Shown here one piece after another: positions 45,529 to 56,289 of a stretch of DNA of 64,000 nt (within the stretch, counting starts at the first letter, position 1; each line of letters opens with the position of its first letter). Source of the DNA: Rhyacophila brunnea (lineage: Eukaryota > Arthropoda > Insecta > Trichoptera > Rhyacophilidae). Under the pieces are notes generated by a model that was not told the DNA's origin, searched no databases, and was given only the letters and a program-made list of their open reading frames with translations. Where the stretch lies: positions 620,001 through 684,000 of the forward strand of contig JAGYXB010000364.1 of assembly GCA_022495005.1 (NCBI GenBank). Reading direction: 5' to 3'. The position numbers and the translations under genes were made by a program.

Positions 45529-47082
45529 GGTTCTAGTCGGCTATGTGGAATACAGCGGCAAACACATTTTGAAAATACCCTATATACTGGATTATTTGTT
45601 GGTTTGTGTTCATTTAGGTTAGGTTAGGTTAGGTTTGGTTAGTTTAAGGGGGGACATACTAGTCGAAGGTCAAAATTGAGTTTTTATTGTATTTTCAAAC
45701 CATGATCCTGGACACTCCTTAAACGTTGTAGATAATCTATTTATATAATTTTGAAGCCTTATTATCCTTTATAGTTATTTTATACATTTGATGACTGCAT
45801 AAAGTATTTTTGTTACATAAAATAGTATTCTTTTAAACCTCTCGCTCTAATGTTTTAGAATATAGTCATATTTCGGTACATAACTGTGCAGTGGTGTTAA
45901 GATTTTTTACATTTATTAATTTTTAAACGCATTTATAAAACCATTAGTATAATTTATTACGAGATAATTTTTGTAAAATATTCACGATAAAAATTATTTT
46001 GATAATCTCTGTGATCCCAAATTTGACAAGAATTAGGCATTTTATTATTCAAAAAATCGGCAAGATTAACGCATTTGAAGATGATTCTAAAGATATTTAT
46101 TATAAGCTATGTCTTTGACCATTCAAGTGTGATAAAAATCTTATGAATAATGATTGCTTTATAATAATTATTGACCTAAGAATAAGGTAGTGTTTTTTTG
46201 AAATACGCCATTTCTTTTGTTCATTCCCTAGTGGTTAAGCTACAACATACGGCCGTAGCCACAAAATGACAAACTATAATTAAAGTAGGGAGTAAAATTA
46301 TGTTAACGCACGTGTTTGAACATGTACCTAACCGATTTTTTTTTAAACGGTACATGTTCAAACACGCGTTAACATAATTTTACTCCCTACTTCAATTATA
46401 GTTTGTCAATTTATGGCTACGGCCGTATGTTGTAGCTTAACCACTGGGGAATGACAAAAGAAATGGCGTATTTCAAAAAAACACTACCTTATTCTTAGGT
46501 CAATAATTATTATAAAGCAATCATTATTCATAAGATGTTTATCACACTTGAATGGTCAAAGACATAGCTTATAATAAATATCTTTAGAATCATCTTCAAA
46601 TGTGTTAATCTTGCCGATTTTTTGAATAATAAAATGCCTAATTCTTGTCAAATTTGGGATCACAGAGATTATCAATATAATTTTTATCGTGAATATTTTA
46701 CAAAAATTATCTCGTAATAAATTATACTAATGGTTTTATAAATGCGTTAAAAATTAATAAATGTAAAAAATCTTAACACCACTGCACAGTTATGTACCGA
46801 AATATGACTATATTCTAAAACATTAGAGCGAGAGGTTTAAAAGAATACTATTTTATGTAACAAAAATACTTTATGCAGTCATCAAATGTTTAAAATAACT
46901 ATAAAGGATAATAAGGCTTCAAAATTATATAAATAGATTATCTACAACGTTTAAGGAGTGTCCAGGATCATGGTTTGAAAATACAATAAAAACTCAATTT
47001 TGACCTTCGACGAGCATGTCCCCCCTTATCGGCTATTTTTAAAATGTGTTTACCGCTGTATTCCACATAACCGACTTGTACC
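45529..47082. mobile_element. Giant foldback element (1.55-kb palindrome) with 8-bp TSD
   Basis: The TSD is TAACATTC at 45521-45528 and 47083-47090. The outer termini are GGTTCTAGTCGGCTATGTGG and, inverted, GGTACAAGTCGGTTATGTGG, continuing through AATACAGCGG and AAACACATTTT. Inside, 45647-47028 is a long palindrome from GGGGGGACATACTAGTCG to CGACGAGCATGTCCCCCC, with arms of about 680 bp that differ only at scattered positions. They meet around a 20-base loop at 46329-46348. The left side has about 65 extra bases including a TTAGG-type run (about 45616-45636). An 8-bp TSD fits hAT- or P-like transposition, but the GGT termini are not diagnostic. No open frame of note; a transcript would fold into a perfect-looking long hairpin. 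Confidence 0.92.
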
Positions 47083-47235
47083 TAACATTCTTTTATTGAA
47101 CATAGGTATATAATTTTAAAATACATCAGACAAATTATAATACTCGTATTATAACCACTAGAAAAAATCTTTTTGAAAATTTCTCTTGGCGAGGTTAATA
47201 GGATAGGTACATGAGTGATATACTTGAAAATGTTT
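47083..47235. mobile_element. Foldback element B, copy 5, right piece
   Basis: It resumes the interrupted copy with TAACATTCTTTTATTGAAC and ATTATAACCACTAGAAAAAA. It lacks the tRNA-like core. Confidence 0.7.
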
Positions 47236-47309
47236 TCCAAATAAAAAATTGTCAAATTATTAATCTTTCGAAATATATTTTATTCATTAAATAAAACTAT
47301 CCATTAGAT

Positions 47310-48437
47310 CAGCGATTTCCAAACTGGAGGCGCGAAAAGTTTAGTAAAGTTTAGTATATAAAATATATAAAACACAATTATTAATGTAGCCACAGGTTTG
47401 CAGTTTGCAAATGCATAGTTTATAAAACGGCCGTTAGTTATAAACTACATAAAAAACAGTCCTATAAAAGGTTATTTGCAAACCTGTCTAAAAATATGGA
47501 GACTAATTTTATTATACTTCACTTCTATACTATTTGTGAAGCGCGCTGGCTATCTCGTGAAAAAATGAAATAAAAGGGTCAAATCATAATATTGATTTTA
47601 GGCAAATTTGTTTAGAAACGATAATTTTGTTGTTAAACTTGTCTATTTGTTGAAATTAAAAAAAAACAGTCAATTAATTAATGCAAGGACCACTAATGCA
47701 TTCACTGATTTAAAATACAAAGTGAAGGCATTCATAAAAAATCGGAGCTTTAGAAATCAAAATTACAAAAAAATAAATTCGCCATGTTTCCACTTTTGAA
47801 TGATTTCTGCGCCAGATATATTGAAGCAAACAAAAATCTATTTACTGAGTTCTTGGATAGTTTGCTAATGCACTTTTCATATTATTTTATTAAAAGTAAA
47901 AAAAAGTCGCCTGCGGTGCTACTTTTTTTCAAGGCTATTAAATATTTTGAATATGTGGTTGTGCGTTGCAATTTGTTGTAATGCCTATATTATGATGATT
48001 GAAATACATAAATGATAACCCCCGTGTATACATTAAGAAACACTACATTAGAGCACCACACTGCCCTTAACCTCAGCGATACGTAGTTGGGCCCGACAAA
48101 GATCATAGCCTTTGGGCCCGCTTCAGGATGTGGCGCCCATGATAGAATCCATTTGTCAATTAACGATGGTGAATTTGGATTGACTACTATTGAAATTGGT
48201 TGTGCTGATAAACAAGCACATTCATCGCATGAAAAACAAATTAATTTAAAAATGAACATAATATAATTCCTTCAATAAAACCATCTTTATTTTTATATTT
48301 TTTTTTCATTTTTGTGTTAGTACATTGTTGACTATTTAAAAATGTGTTTGTATTATTTAATGAAATAAAGGGGGGGAGGCGCCAAGATTAGTTTTTTTTA
48401 AAGGGAGGCGTAGTAAAATAAAGTTTAGAAACCACTG
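47310..48437 (+). mobile_element. hAT transposon relic with 8-bp TSD
   Basis: It is flanked by CATTAGAT at 47302-47309 and 48438-48445. The ends are CAGCGATTTCCAAACTGG and, inverted, CAGTGGTTTCTAAACTTT, classic hAT termini; subterminal GGAGGCGC and GGGAGGCG words lie at both sides. At 1128 bp it is internally deleted, holding only a broken transposase piece (47608-47981). It ends 287 bp before the THAP start codon. Confidence 0.95.
47608..47981 (+). pseudogene. Broken hAT transposase (ZBED5/FAM200-like group)
   Basis: Two overlapping frames make one piece. The first (47608-47799) reads V-V-K-L-V-Y-L, then a relic of the helix with I-N-A-R-T-T-N-A-F-T-D-L-K-Y-K-V-K-A-F-I-K-N. The second (from 47784) reads F-P-L-L-N-D-F and continues to T-E-F-L-D-S-L-L-M-H-F-S-Y-Y-F. 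The order L-x-Y-L, K-x-K-A-F-x-K, F-P-x-L and L-x-x-L-x-x-x-F-x-x-Y-F is that of the middle of ZBED5/FAM200-type hAT transposases. A frameshift joins the two at about 47785-47799. The BED finger, catalytic DDE parts and C-terminal dimerisation region are missing, so it is not functional. The TSD and TIRs around it support the call independently. Confidence 0.7.
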
Positions 48438-48445
48438 CATTAGAT

Positions 48446-48724
48446 AATGAAATTTACTGTTCGAAGCAAGGCCTGAACAAAAACGATGCATGAGTGCGAG
48501 TGAGAAAGTATTCGGCACCCTTACAATCTCTGCGACACGCGCTAGAGTAAGATAAAAGGTCTACATAATATCTGTGAGCTAGTTTCCAAAAGTATCGCCA
48601 TCAAATCGGGGCGAAACGCTTCACATAGCGTCGATAACTTGCGAGCTCGAGTTGCTAAAATTGATATTTTTTGTGTTAAACATAAAGTCAATGGTAAATA
48701 TTTTTAGTTAATTAAGTAGAAAAG
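48446..48724 (+). promoter_or_regulatory. Putative promoter/5' UTR of the THAP gene
   Basis: This 279-bp interval is the only sequence between the hAT element and the THAP start. It is richer in CG words (GCGACACGCGCTAGAG, GGGGCGAAACGCTTC, AGCGTCGATAAC, GCGAGCTCGAG) than its flanks, as expected for an unmethylated promoter. No TATA box or initiator could be placed with confidence. Confidence 0.35.
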
Positions 48725-48795
48725 ATGGTTCTGTGTGTTGTCTTAAAATGTGGTAGCCGTACTGATAAGCAAGAAGATGGTATTACGTTTCATAG
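48725..48795 (+). CDS. THAP zinc-finger protein, first coding exon (partial gene)
   Basis: ATG at 48725, preceded by AAAG, opens M-V-L-C-V-V-L-K-C-G-S-R-T-D-K-Q-E-D-G-I-T-F-H. Cysteines 4 and 9 have the C-x4-C spacing of the THAP C2CH zinc finger, followed by x-x-R and then the F-H that begins the F-H-x-F/L-P block. The exon ends after CATAG with a consensus donor GTAAGT at 48796 (phase 2), a common place for the first intron in THAP genes. The THAP domain is a sequence-specific DNA-binding module found in transcription regulators and in P-element-type transposases. The second exon (with the conserved W, C, H and A-V-P-T-I-F-type end) was not found downstream, so this is either a gene with a long first intron extending through or past the window, or an orphan exon. 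A P-element transposase is the alternative. The exon shows no damage. Confidence 0.75.
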
Positions 48796-48799
48796 GTAA

Positions 48800-49890
48800 G
48801 TTGATACATGTTCGTGATAATTTATTTGTATTTTATTATATATTTTAATATCAGTGACCTAGTGTTTCTTTAAAATAACTTTAATTATGGATATCTTTAC
48901 CTAATGGTTGCATTTTGACCGCTTAAAAATACTATATAACGTAAAAAAATAGAAAATTATATTTTAATTCTGAGCGTCTAGTGCGAGCACTAGCGAAATG
49001 GTCTATGGTCTCGAACATTTGTAGACGAATGCGTTCACTCGCCCATAAACCAAACGCAAGGCACGCGGCTTCATTTACAAATGCAACGGGTGGCGTCTAG
49101 ATGTATCTATAGTCTAAGGTTCGATGCAAAATTCGTTTGCTCAAAATGGCAAAATTTTGAATTCAGTGACAAAAAAATCCGTAGGTAGGTACGTCCTTAA
49201 ATACATACATTGAAAGAACGTATTGTAGACCTAATACAGCGTCGTTATGTGGACAGATCTGCTAGTACGCCAGATAATATAGGCAAAAGATCAACATAAG
49301 TTACAGAGCGTAAGCAAGAAAATTTAAATTTAATTATTTTTCAACCTACTTTTTTCAGCCGCTAACAAACCGTTTGTTAAGAGATAACGCAAAAGATCAC
49401 GCGTAGTAATACGAAAAATAACATTTTAAAATACACAACCGTCAGCGAAACGAAGGGTTCCATAATAAATAAACAAAAATTTAAAGGAAAATATTTTATC
49501 ACTTGCAACAGAGAGGCGCGAACATACAATAAATTCCATTACGACCCCACTGAGACCGTAACGTGTTTTTGTACGAGGAAAACTTTTCTTACTTTACGGC
49601 TGCGCCACCTGAAGGTGTTAAATATACAAAAACATCGTTATTTTGTAATTCACATACATATATTATGATTCTTTATAATATAAACGTACACCTTCTTGCA
49701 CTACACTTTATAATTCAAAAAATCGCTTCCGAACATTTAACTAGAAATATGGTTTAGTTATTTATTACTTAGGTAGGTACAAGAAAGTTAATGTGTAATA
49801 TAAATACAAGGTGTAATTATAAAAGATTTCATGTTACACACTTTTTTATATAAAATCTATCTTTTTTTTTAAATAAATAAAAAAACAAAT
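48800..49890. other. Presumed first intron; no exon recognised
   Basis: A GC-richer patch lies at 48975-49115 (GAGCGTCTAGTGCGAGCAC, CACGCGGCTTCATTTAC). A pyrimidine tract and CAG at about 49355-49360 is a possible acceptor, but what follows does not read as THAP. Confidence 0.4.
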
Positions 49891-49892
49891 TA

Positions 49893-50188
49893 AAACTATG
49901 AAAACCAGATATATTTTCTATGCATTAGAGAGAATACTTCTGAGAAAATATACAACCAATAATTTTTTTTTTTTAATACGACACCCAGCAGTAATCGAAC
50001 CTGTATCTCTCGGGTTTCACGCCCATGTACATATACCATTATTCTATAGGTATCATATCTAATTGCGACAAATTTTAACTATTTCTTACAATACTCTCAG
50101 AAGTGTTTTCAAAATTATGTATATTCAATAAAAACATTTTTACATTCTTAAATCTTGTAAATTATTCGTTGAATAAAAAAAATAGTTA
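49893..50188 (-). mobile_element. Foldback element B with tRNA-like core, copy 6
   Basis: The right arm, inverted, AATTATTCGTTGAATAAAAA with AATAGTTA, is intact; the left arm is eroded (ACTATGAAAACCAG). On the minus strand box B reads GGTTCGATTAC (about 49998), next to TGCTGGGTGTCGTA. The inner pair ACTTCTGAGAAAATATACAA and CTCTCAGAAGTG confirms the foldback shape. Confidence 0.65.
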
Positions 50189-50344
50189 TTTAAATTTTAA
50201 TAATAAACATGACCACACAATTATAATATGTTTTAATAAGACGGGGTGTCATTTAACGAATTCACATTTTGTAACGTTTTTATTTTCGTAAGTTTGTATT
50301 TCTTAATTAAAGCACCTTAACATGTATATTATCAAACATGGACC

Positions 50345-50480
50345 CCTCCAAGCCAACCCGTCCCGCACCACACTCGGTCTTAGTCGAGCATATCACGAGG
50401 CCCAACGTTTGGATGTTAAGCATCAGCAGTTGTTTATGCCTGGGAATGTCTCAGAAGTTGATACCCAAGACTAAGATCAC
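50345..50480 (+). other. Weak 5S-rRNA-like segment
   Basis: GTTAAGCATCAGCAG (about 50417) and TGCCTGGGAATGTC (about 50437) resemble the internal control region of 5S rRNA (GTTAAGCAGC... and CGCCTGGGAATAC), and the 5' part GCCAACCCGTCCCGCACCAC is loosely similar. Spacing and pairing are poor. It may be a 5S pseudogene or 5S-derived SINE, or chance. Confidence 0.25.
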
Positions 50481-50539
50481 TACGCTCTCGAGTGAGCTTT
50501 GACTGAATTTACTGAAAGACTAAAGAGGTTTAATAAACA

Positions 50540-50910
50540 TTGCCATTGGAGAGAAAGGCACGGAGACAACTGAAATAAATGAAGTTAATGATGTATAAGG
50601 TACGAAAAACAAAGCTAAAACAATACGGATAGACAAAACTATGTGACGATATCTTCATGTCCGCAATAAGACACCGCAATTTGTTTAAACGCAATATAAT
50701 TGCCTTTGTGGTCCAACTCCAGGTCAAACTGCCCAATGGGCCCAACAGCTTGTTGGACCAATTTAAGCATCTCTTCCCTATCGGAACACATTTTCGGACA
50801 TTTCCAGATAATGGGGTCGTATTGTTTTAGCTTTGTTTTTTTGTTTCTTATAGGTATATCATTAAATAAGTTTATTTCTGTTAAGTCTCCTTGCCTTTCT
50901 CTCCCATGGT
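50540..50910. mobile_element. Inverted-repeat element enclosing a coding-like fragment
   Basis: The arms are 50540-50635 (GGAGAGAAAGGCACGGAGAC ... AAAACAAAGCTAAAACAATACG with small breaks) and the inverse at 50818-50910 (read on minus, GGAGAGAAAGGCAAGGAGAC ... ACAAAGCTAAAACAATACG). Weaker similarity continues about 35 bp outward on both sides. The enclosed 180 bp is the frame at 50639-50821 minus. No TSD was resolved. Confidence 0.8.
50639..50821 (-). pseudogene. Coding-like fragment captured between inverted repeats
   Basis: The minus strand is open for 60 codons to TAG: Y-D-P-I-I-W-K-C-P-K-M-C-S-D-R-E-E-M, then L-K-L-V-Q-Q-A-V-G-P-I-G-Q-F-D-L-E-L, then K-G-N-Y-I-A-F-K-Q-I-A-V-S-Y-C-G-H-E-D. 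The amphipathic pattern and the GC-richer, third-position-biased codons look like a real protein segment, unlike other short frames here. I do not recognise the family. There is no good splice acceptor directly upstream, and the frame runs edge to edge between the arms, so capture of a host exon by a TIR element (a Pack-MITE-like event) is the likelier reading than a resident exon. Confidence 0.5.
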
Positions 50911-50949
50911 ACTTTTTATTAAATTACGTCTTTGGGTCTATGTTTGTGT

Positions 50950-52910
50950 ATGCCATTTATATTATCAAAAAAAAAATTGAAAAAATTGCAAGCTTCGTAT
51001 TTTTCCGCTAGGTGCCTCCAATTGGTGGAGTCATGGCCCCTCTATCCTGAAGCTGCCCCCCAGGCTATTTGTTTGGCAGGCCCCCCTACCTATCACTGAG
51101 GGTAAAGGCAGTGTAACACGCTGCAGTAGCGTTTTCCAAATGGTGTACGCGGTAAAAGTGTATTTTTAGCGTTTTTTTGCATCTTTAATATGTACATCCA
51201 TTTGAATTTTGGAGTTGTCGAGACAGTCAAAATATGTATCTTACAACCAAAAATATTAAATTTAGTAATTAATCTCATCGATGTAAAATAAAGCAAATTT
51301 GTGATCTGTATTTATTTCACTTATCTGGTCTACCCGCCACGCCGGGCCTTTCTCAACCCCGGGCCCCCAGGCTAGAGCCCTGTCACCCCCCCCCCCTCCC
51401 TTGTGGGGGCCATGGGTGGAGTATTAATCTTAATGTGTGTCAGCCAAGTAAGAATTCCGCAGTATTAAAAAAATGTCTCAAGGATTCCGCCAAACCAAAA
51501 TTGGTTGGTGATCACTGCTTATATTCAAATATACTATTTTACGCGTAAAGGTAAATGTTAAAATAAAATTTATTATCGAATACCCAACAAAATATTACAA
51601 ACATTTATTTATTTTCAATGTAAAAATACGTCACGAAAATTACTTTGAGTGTGTACTGAAAATATTTACTAATTTACTTCACATTCTGAAAAACTCAAAT
51701 CGTAAAAGCTTGTAAAAATATATTAATACCTCACGCCTGATATAAAAAAATTGTTACTCACCTCATGGGAATATCTTTATTATGCCAACGAACGATAACA
51801 AAGAGTTTAGTTGACAACTCCTTCTGACTAGGTATATCATACGTTAACAAATCGACAAGATTTCTAAAAAAACGAGGAAGCAAGAATCAATTACCTCTAC
51901 AAATTGTTGAGTAATCTAGAATAAATTGTTAAGTATTGTTAAATAGCTGTTTTGGGAAGTAAACAAATCGTTTGAATCATTTTTTGTCACAAACTAAAGA
52001 TACTTCGCACCATCGCAACTAAACTGCCACAATCAAAAAATGTCAAATAGAGAAAATCAGCTTTGAAGTTTTTACCTTTCGCATTTGTGTACTGTGTTTT
52101 CGAAATATTTTTAGATATTGAATGAAGTTTTGACTTGAATTTGATGACTCAGAGGCATGAAATTTTCTATACATATACTATGAACGATATACAATGAAAC
52201 GTAGTAATTAACTCAAAACACGTAAATTTGAACTTGTGGCGGCTTAGTTGCAAGGGTGCGACTTGCTTTTCCATCCACCACGTCTCCACACCTGTTATGC
52301 AGGTGTATAGCGTAGCTCTTCAAAGTTGTGCTGAGATTGTCCCAGAAGCAACTTCCCAAGACCTCAGTTGGCGTACACTAAAGATACTATTGAATCGTTT
52401 AGTTGTGAAGCCAGTGCATGGAGAATAGTCGAAATATATAGAGAATGGGACGATTTGGCGCCACCGACTGGACGCCATTATCTGGATGACGACGCCAACT
52501 GACCACTTGGACAACTGGTTACCACATTAATGAATGATTAACACTTAAGTTACGTCTTAAACCAGAAACAAGTCTAATATAAAATTTATCTCATGATGAA
52601 GCAAGGTTTATGATTTTTGAAAAGAGTTATGTCAACGATGTACTTTTACATTCTAATAGTATACTAAACTGCAGTTATAATACACATTTATCATTAGAAA
52701 CAAATTAATATTTTGTAATTTACGCAATGTATTTCAAAAAACTTTATATTCTCATAATAATATAAACACATATTCTATTTGAGGCTATTTGAGACAGTAG
52801 TGTATTGAAACACTACTGTATTTAGTAATATAAGTAACGTATTTAGTAATAGAAGTGAATTAATCATAAACACCCAGGCCTTGATAAAATCACATTATTA
52901 AGTATCTAAT
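50950..52910. other. No gene recognised; scattered transposon-like ends
   Basis: C-runs at 51050-51090 and 51340-51400, CAGTAGCGTTTTCCAAATGG (about 51124) and, inverted, CAGTGATCACCAACCAATT (about 51497-51515) resemble hAT ends but share no TSD. A 66-codon frame at 52228-52428 is unrecognised. Confidence 0.35.
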
Positions 52911-52911
52911 G

Positions 52912-53568
52912 CAGGATCCCATAGACTTTTCGTATAAATAATATGCGGAACGCATTCTGATAATTGGGATAAGTTTTAGGGGTCACAAGTATATATATAA
53001 AGTCGATGTTGCCACTTTCCAGGCGATATTAGTGGTCAATTTTTTTTTTTGAGTCTCCCTCAGTTAGTCTCTACCAAATTATTTAGTTAAACCATGCAAA
53101 TGTAATTCTACTGCCGTACATTATCACGTAGTTATAAAACTAATGTCATATGCATTTATATAGTAAAGAAACCAATCTGGGTGATTCTATACAAAAATGC
53201 TACTAAATAAAATAATTTAAGCCAAAGAGGATCCTAAGAATCGACAATGTTGAACACATTGCACTACCCGCTATTTTTAATTTTTCAAATGGGACGAACC
53301 GTTCTACGACCATGCTGATGGCATGGTACAATTATTGCGTTTTTAATCAATCCCTGTTTTGGTCTTGGTTTTATTGAAGAACTCAGAACAATTTTTGGTG
53401 GGTGATAAGAAAAACAATTAAAACCTCAATAAAAATAAATTGACCACTAATATCGCCTGGCAACATCGACTTTATATATCTTTGTGACCCCTAGAACCTA
53501 TTCCAAATTCCAATTATTGTCAGAATGCGTTCCGCATATTATGTATACGAAAAGTCTATGGGATCCTG
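52912..53568. mobile_element. TIR element with about 130-bp arms
   Basis: Left arm CAGGATCCCATAGACTTTTC ... ATGCGGAACGCATTCTGATA ... GGCGATATTAGTGGTCAATT (52912-53041); right arm inverted (about 53439-53568) ending AAAAGTCTATGGGATCCTG. The interior has no gene. No clear TSD was seen, although the ends are well defined. Confidence 0.85.
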
Positions 53569-53581
53569 GACCAATTGTGAC

Positions 53582-54311
53582 TAGGGAATCCAAACCCGGG
53601 ATCCCGAGCTATTTTCGATACCTATGAATCCCGGGATTGATGAACATAATCCCGGGATTTCGGGATTGATTTTTTTATCAATTTTTACGGAAAATATAAC
53701 AGAAAAAATACTTTTAATACAAAATAACTACATTATAAATAAACTGAGTTTGAATGAAGTTTGATGTGTAGGTTGCCGATTCATTTTATTTTTTCACATA
53801 GATTATTAAAAATGAGAAAGATTGGTAAAAAAACAATGCTTCGCACTTTTAACAAAGCAATTCCACCATGATACGTATCATACGTTTTACGGCAGTTTCA
53901 TATTTGGCTGACTAATTAGATTTATGAAGCGGAAAGGCCATAAGTACGCCATGATTATTTGCTTTACTATTTTAAATCTCGCTGATCTATTCATTATGTC
54001 TTTACTATCATAAATAGCAATCTCATATTAAATTCACATTATTATTTATATTACAATATTATTTACTCCATTAAACTTGTGTATTTCCAAGATTTAACGT
54101 ATACAATATTAACAATAAATGTCTTAAATAGTATAAATTATACTAGATTTATTTTTGACCGATTTTATCAATGTTATTTGTAAATATAAAAATTTTATAC
54201 AAACAATGGAAAAAAATCCCAATCCCGGGACCAGTCCCGGGATCCCGGGATTGTCAAATTGTAATCCCGAAATCCCGGGATCAGAATTTTGGCTCGGGAT
54301 TGGATTCCCTA
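53582..54311. mobile_element. hAT-type MITE with 8-bp TSD
   Basis: The TSD is ATTGTGAC at 53574-53581 and 54312-54319. The termini are TAGGGAATCC and, inverted, GGATTCCCTA. Many subterminal ATCCCGGGAT words lie near both ends (53595-53665 and 54210-54300), a pattern expected for transposase-binding sites. 730 bp, non-coding. It lies only 13 bp from the preceding TIR element. Confidence 0.93.
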
Positions 54312-54319
54312 ATTGTGAC

Positions 54320-54985
54320 CTCACCGGGTGGAACCCGGAGGTCTAGAATGAAAGGCTATAATCAATAATATGCATCAATATTTGATATTAATTCACTATA
54401 ATGTATCAGCATATAATATATCAGCAATATTACAATTAATTGTGTTCATTATTTGGTCGTTATATGGGAGGAACCTAGAATTATTCCTCACTTTATGGAG
54501 ATTTTTTTATGCGAATACTTGCAACACTAAAGGAAAAATAAATTGCAGGCCTGTAAAAGAAAGAAAGTGAAAAAACAATGTTAATTCAAAAGGAAAGGAA
54601 TATAATTGGTTACTGAGGTAATCGGGTATTGACGAAACGTCAAAGTAGGTAATTCCAAAGTTCCCTTTATTTTGGCTTTTATAGATTTCGGCATGTAACA
54701 AAACCACCCCTCACCTGAACGCAGCCCAATAAATTGGCCTCTGTATACAAACAAAGAGGCCACAAGGGGTGCCAAGAAACCTTCATAAAGCAATCATGTA
54801 AGCAATTTACAGCGGATTATTGATCTAGAAAAATAGACGAGGGCTTTGGTTATGCACAAGTTGAAGCGGAGCGACAAAGAAAGGCGACGCGAGTGACACT
54901 AAATTTAGTTTAAACAAGAAACTAAAACAACATACCTAAATAAATGTCTCTCAATAGAAGAGTCTCACATTGTTTATGAAATAAT
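54320..54985. other. No gene recognised
   Basis: Short unrecognised frames at 54370-54793. The moderately GC-rich patch at 54700-54780 has no motif. Confidence 0.45.
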
Positions 54986-54989
54986 TTGA

Positions 54990-55240
54990 TGGCATGAATT
55001 ATTTTATATTCATTGGATAATATACAATTTTTAAGAATGTAACATTCTTTTTTCAACAAGTATTTTTAAACACGGTAAAGTAAATTTAGTAGTATATTGA
55101 ATCCGGTTGACGTGAAACAAAAAAAATCATCACTTACGTCCCTGAAAACAGAAAAAATGCTCCCGAGTGAATTTGAATTCTCAGCCTTCTAAGCTACCTC
55201 TACTACTAAGCTACTCTGAGTACTTTTTATATTTCTTTAT
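54990..55240 (-). mobile_element. Foldback element B relic, copy 7
   Basis: TTTTTAAGAATGTAACATTC (about 55030) is the family arm. On the minus strand AGCTTAGTAGTAGAGGTAGC and GAGAATTCAAATTC (about 55175) are decayed box A/B regions. Confidence 0.5.
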
Positions 55241-55639
55241 CCATTATTAAATACGATAGCGTGAAAAAACCAACGCCACAGCTGACACTTTTGAAGTTTC
55301 ACATCCATCGCGTCTGCTCATCACACATTAATATTTTTTTAACTATATATCTTCCCAAAATTCTGAACATTTTAATTAAAAACGAACCGCAAAGCAATAT
55401 TTTTTCAATGACACAACATTGGACAGTTTCTAATATGTAAGGCACTGGCATAGTATAATACATTCAATTTCTGAATTCGAGTGTTTGTTTTCCTTGTACT
55501 ACTACACTACTGTGTCATTTCAGTACAGTCATTGGTCCATTTCATTGTTATTATGTATAATGTGTGTATGTTAAACGTATGCACGTAAAACATGGACTCT
55601 TAATATAAAAGAAATCCAAAAATTACGATTTGTATGTTA

Positions 55640-55915
55640 GGCATAACGTGTAAATATCACAAAATGAACCAATGGATAAGGAAGCAGACAAGAGCACGCG
55701 ATGTGATAAAGGTCGATAAGTATATAAAATAGCGATGACCTGGACATGTTCATCAGAGAGTAGACAACCGCTGGACAAATGACATCATACAGTGATACCC
55801 AAAGGATACTAAACGCCCACGCCCCACAGCATAGGGACGCAATAATAAGTGGCAGCAAATAACTAGGGACTGAGAAGAGTGGATGGAGTTGGAGAGGCCT
55901 CCATCTAACTTATAA
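55640..55915 (+). mobile_element. RTE-type retrotransposon 3' end, degenerate
   Basis: The plus strand reads across two or three frames K-M-N-Q-W-I-R-K-Q-T-R-A-R-D-V-I (about 55665), then G-H-V-H-Q-R-V-D-N-R-W-T-N-D-I-I-Q, K-R-P-R, E-E-W-M-E-L-E-R-P-P-S, ending in the tail GAGAGGCCTCCATCTAAC. These are the RTE C-terminal blocks with several stops. Confidence 0.75.
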
Positions 55916-56289
55916 TGATAATAGTGGTTTATAACTATAGTATAGTACAGCCAGGGCACTAGCTGATAACTCTATAGCAACCAAACAACTCAATCGCTTT
56001 CCTTCACTACTTCGCTTTGCCGTGTACAACACTTTAGAAGATCTACCAGCGCGGCAATTTTCAATTGAATATTACATTGTCGATAAATATAATATTGTTG
56101 AATGAAAATGTTAATACCACAATTATTATTGATTGAATAATATACCTTTTTTAAATGTCTATAATGAGACTTATTCCTAATTGTAAAAGAATCTATTAAT
56201 ATAATAAAATTTGTAGAGGTATATGAGGTATAATATTAATATTATTCTTTTCTTTTATATAATCTAATCTAACTAGGAACATAAAAACT

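Noticed and set aside
47990..48259. 89-codon minus frame.
   Set aside because: It lies antisense within the hAT element bounded by TSDs and has no recognised domain.
48725..48795. P-element transposase rather than a cellular THAP gene.
   Set aside because: Not excluded, but no TIRs, 8-bp duplication or downstream transposase motifs were seen; kept as an alternative in the entry.
50345..50480. Functional 5S rRNA gene.
   Set aside because: Only two short blocks resemble 5S and the helices do not pair well; listed only as a weak similarity.
51124..51515. A complete hAT element between two CAGT-type ends.
   Set aside because: The outer 8 bp do not match, and the two ends differ too much to be one TIR pair.
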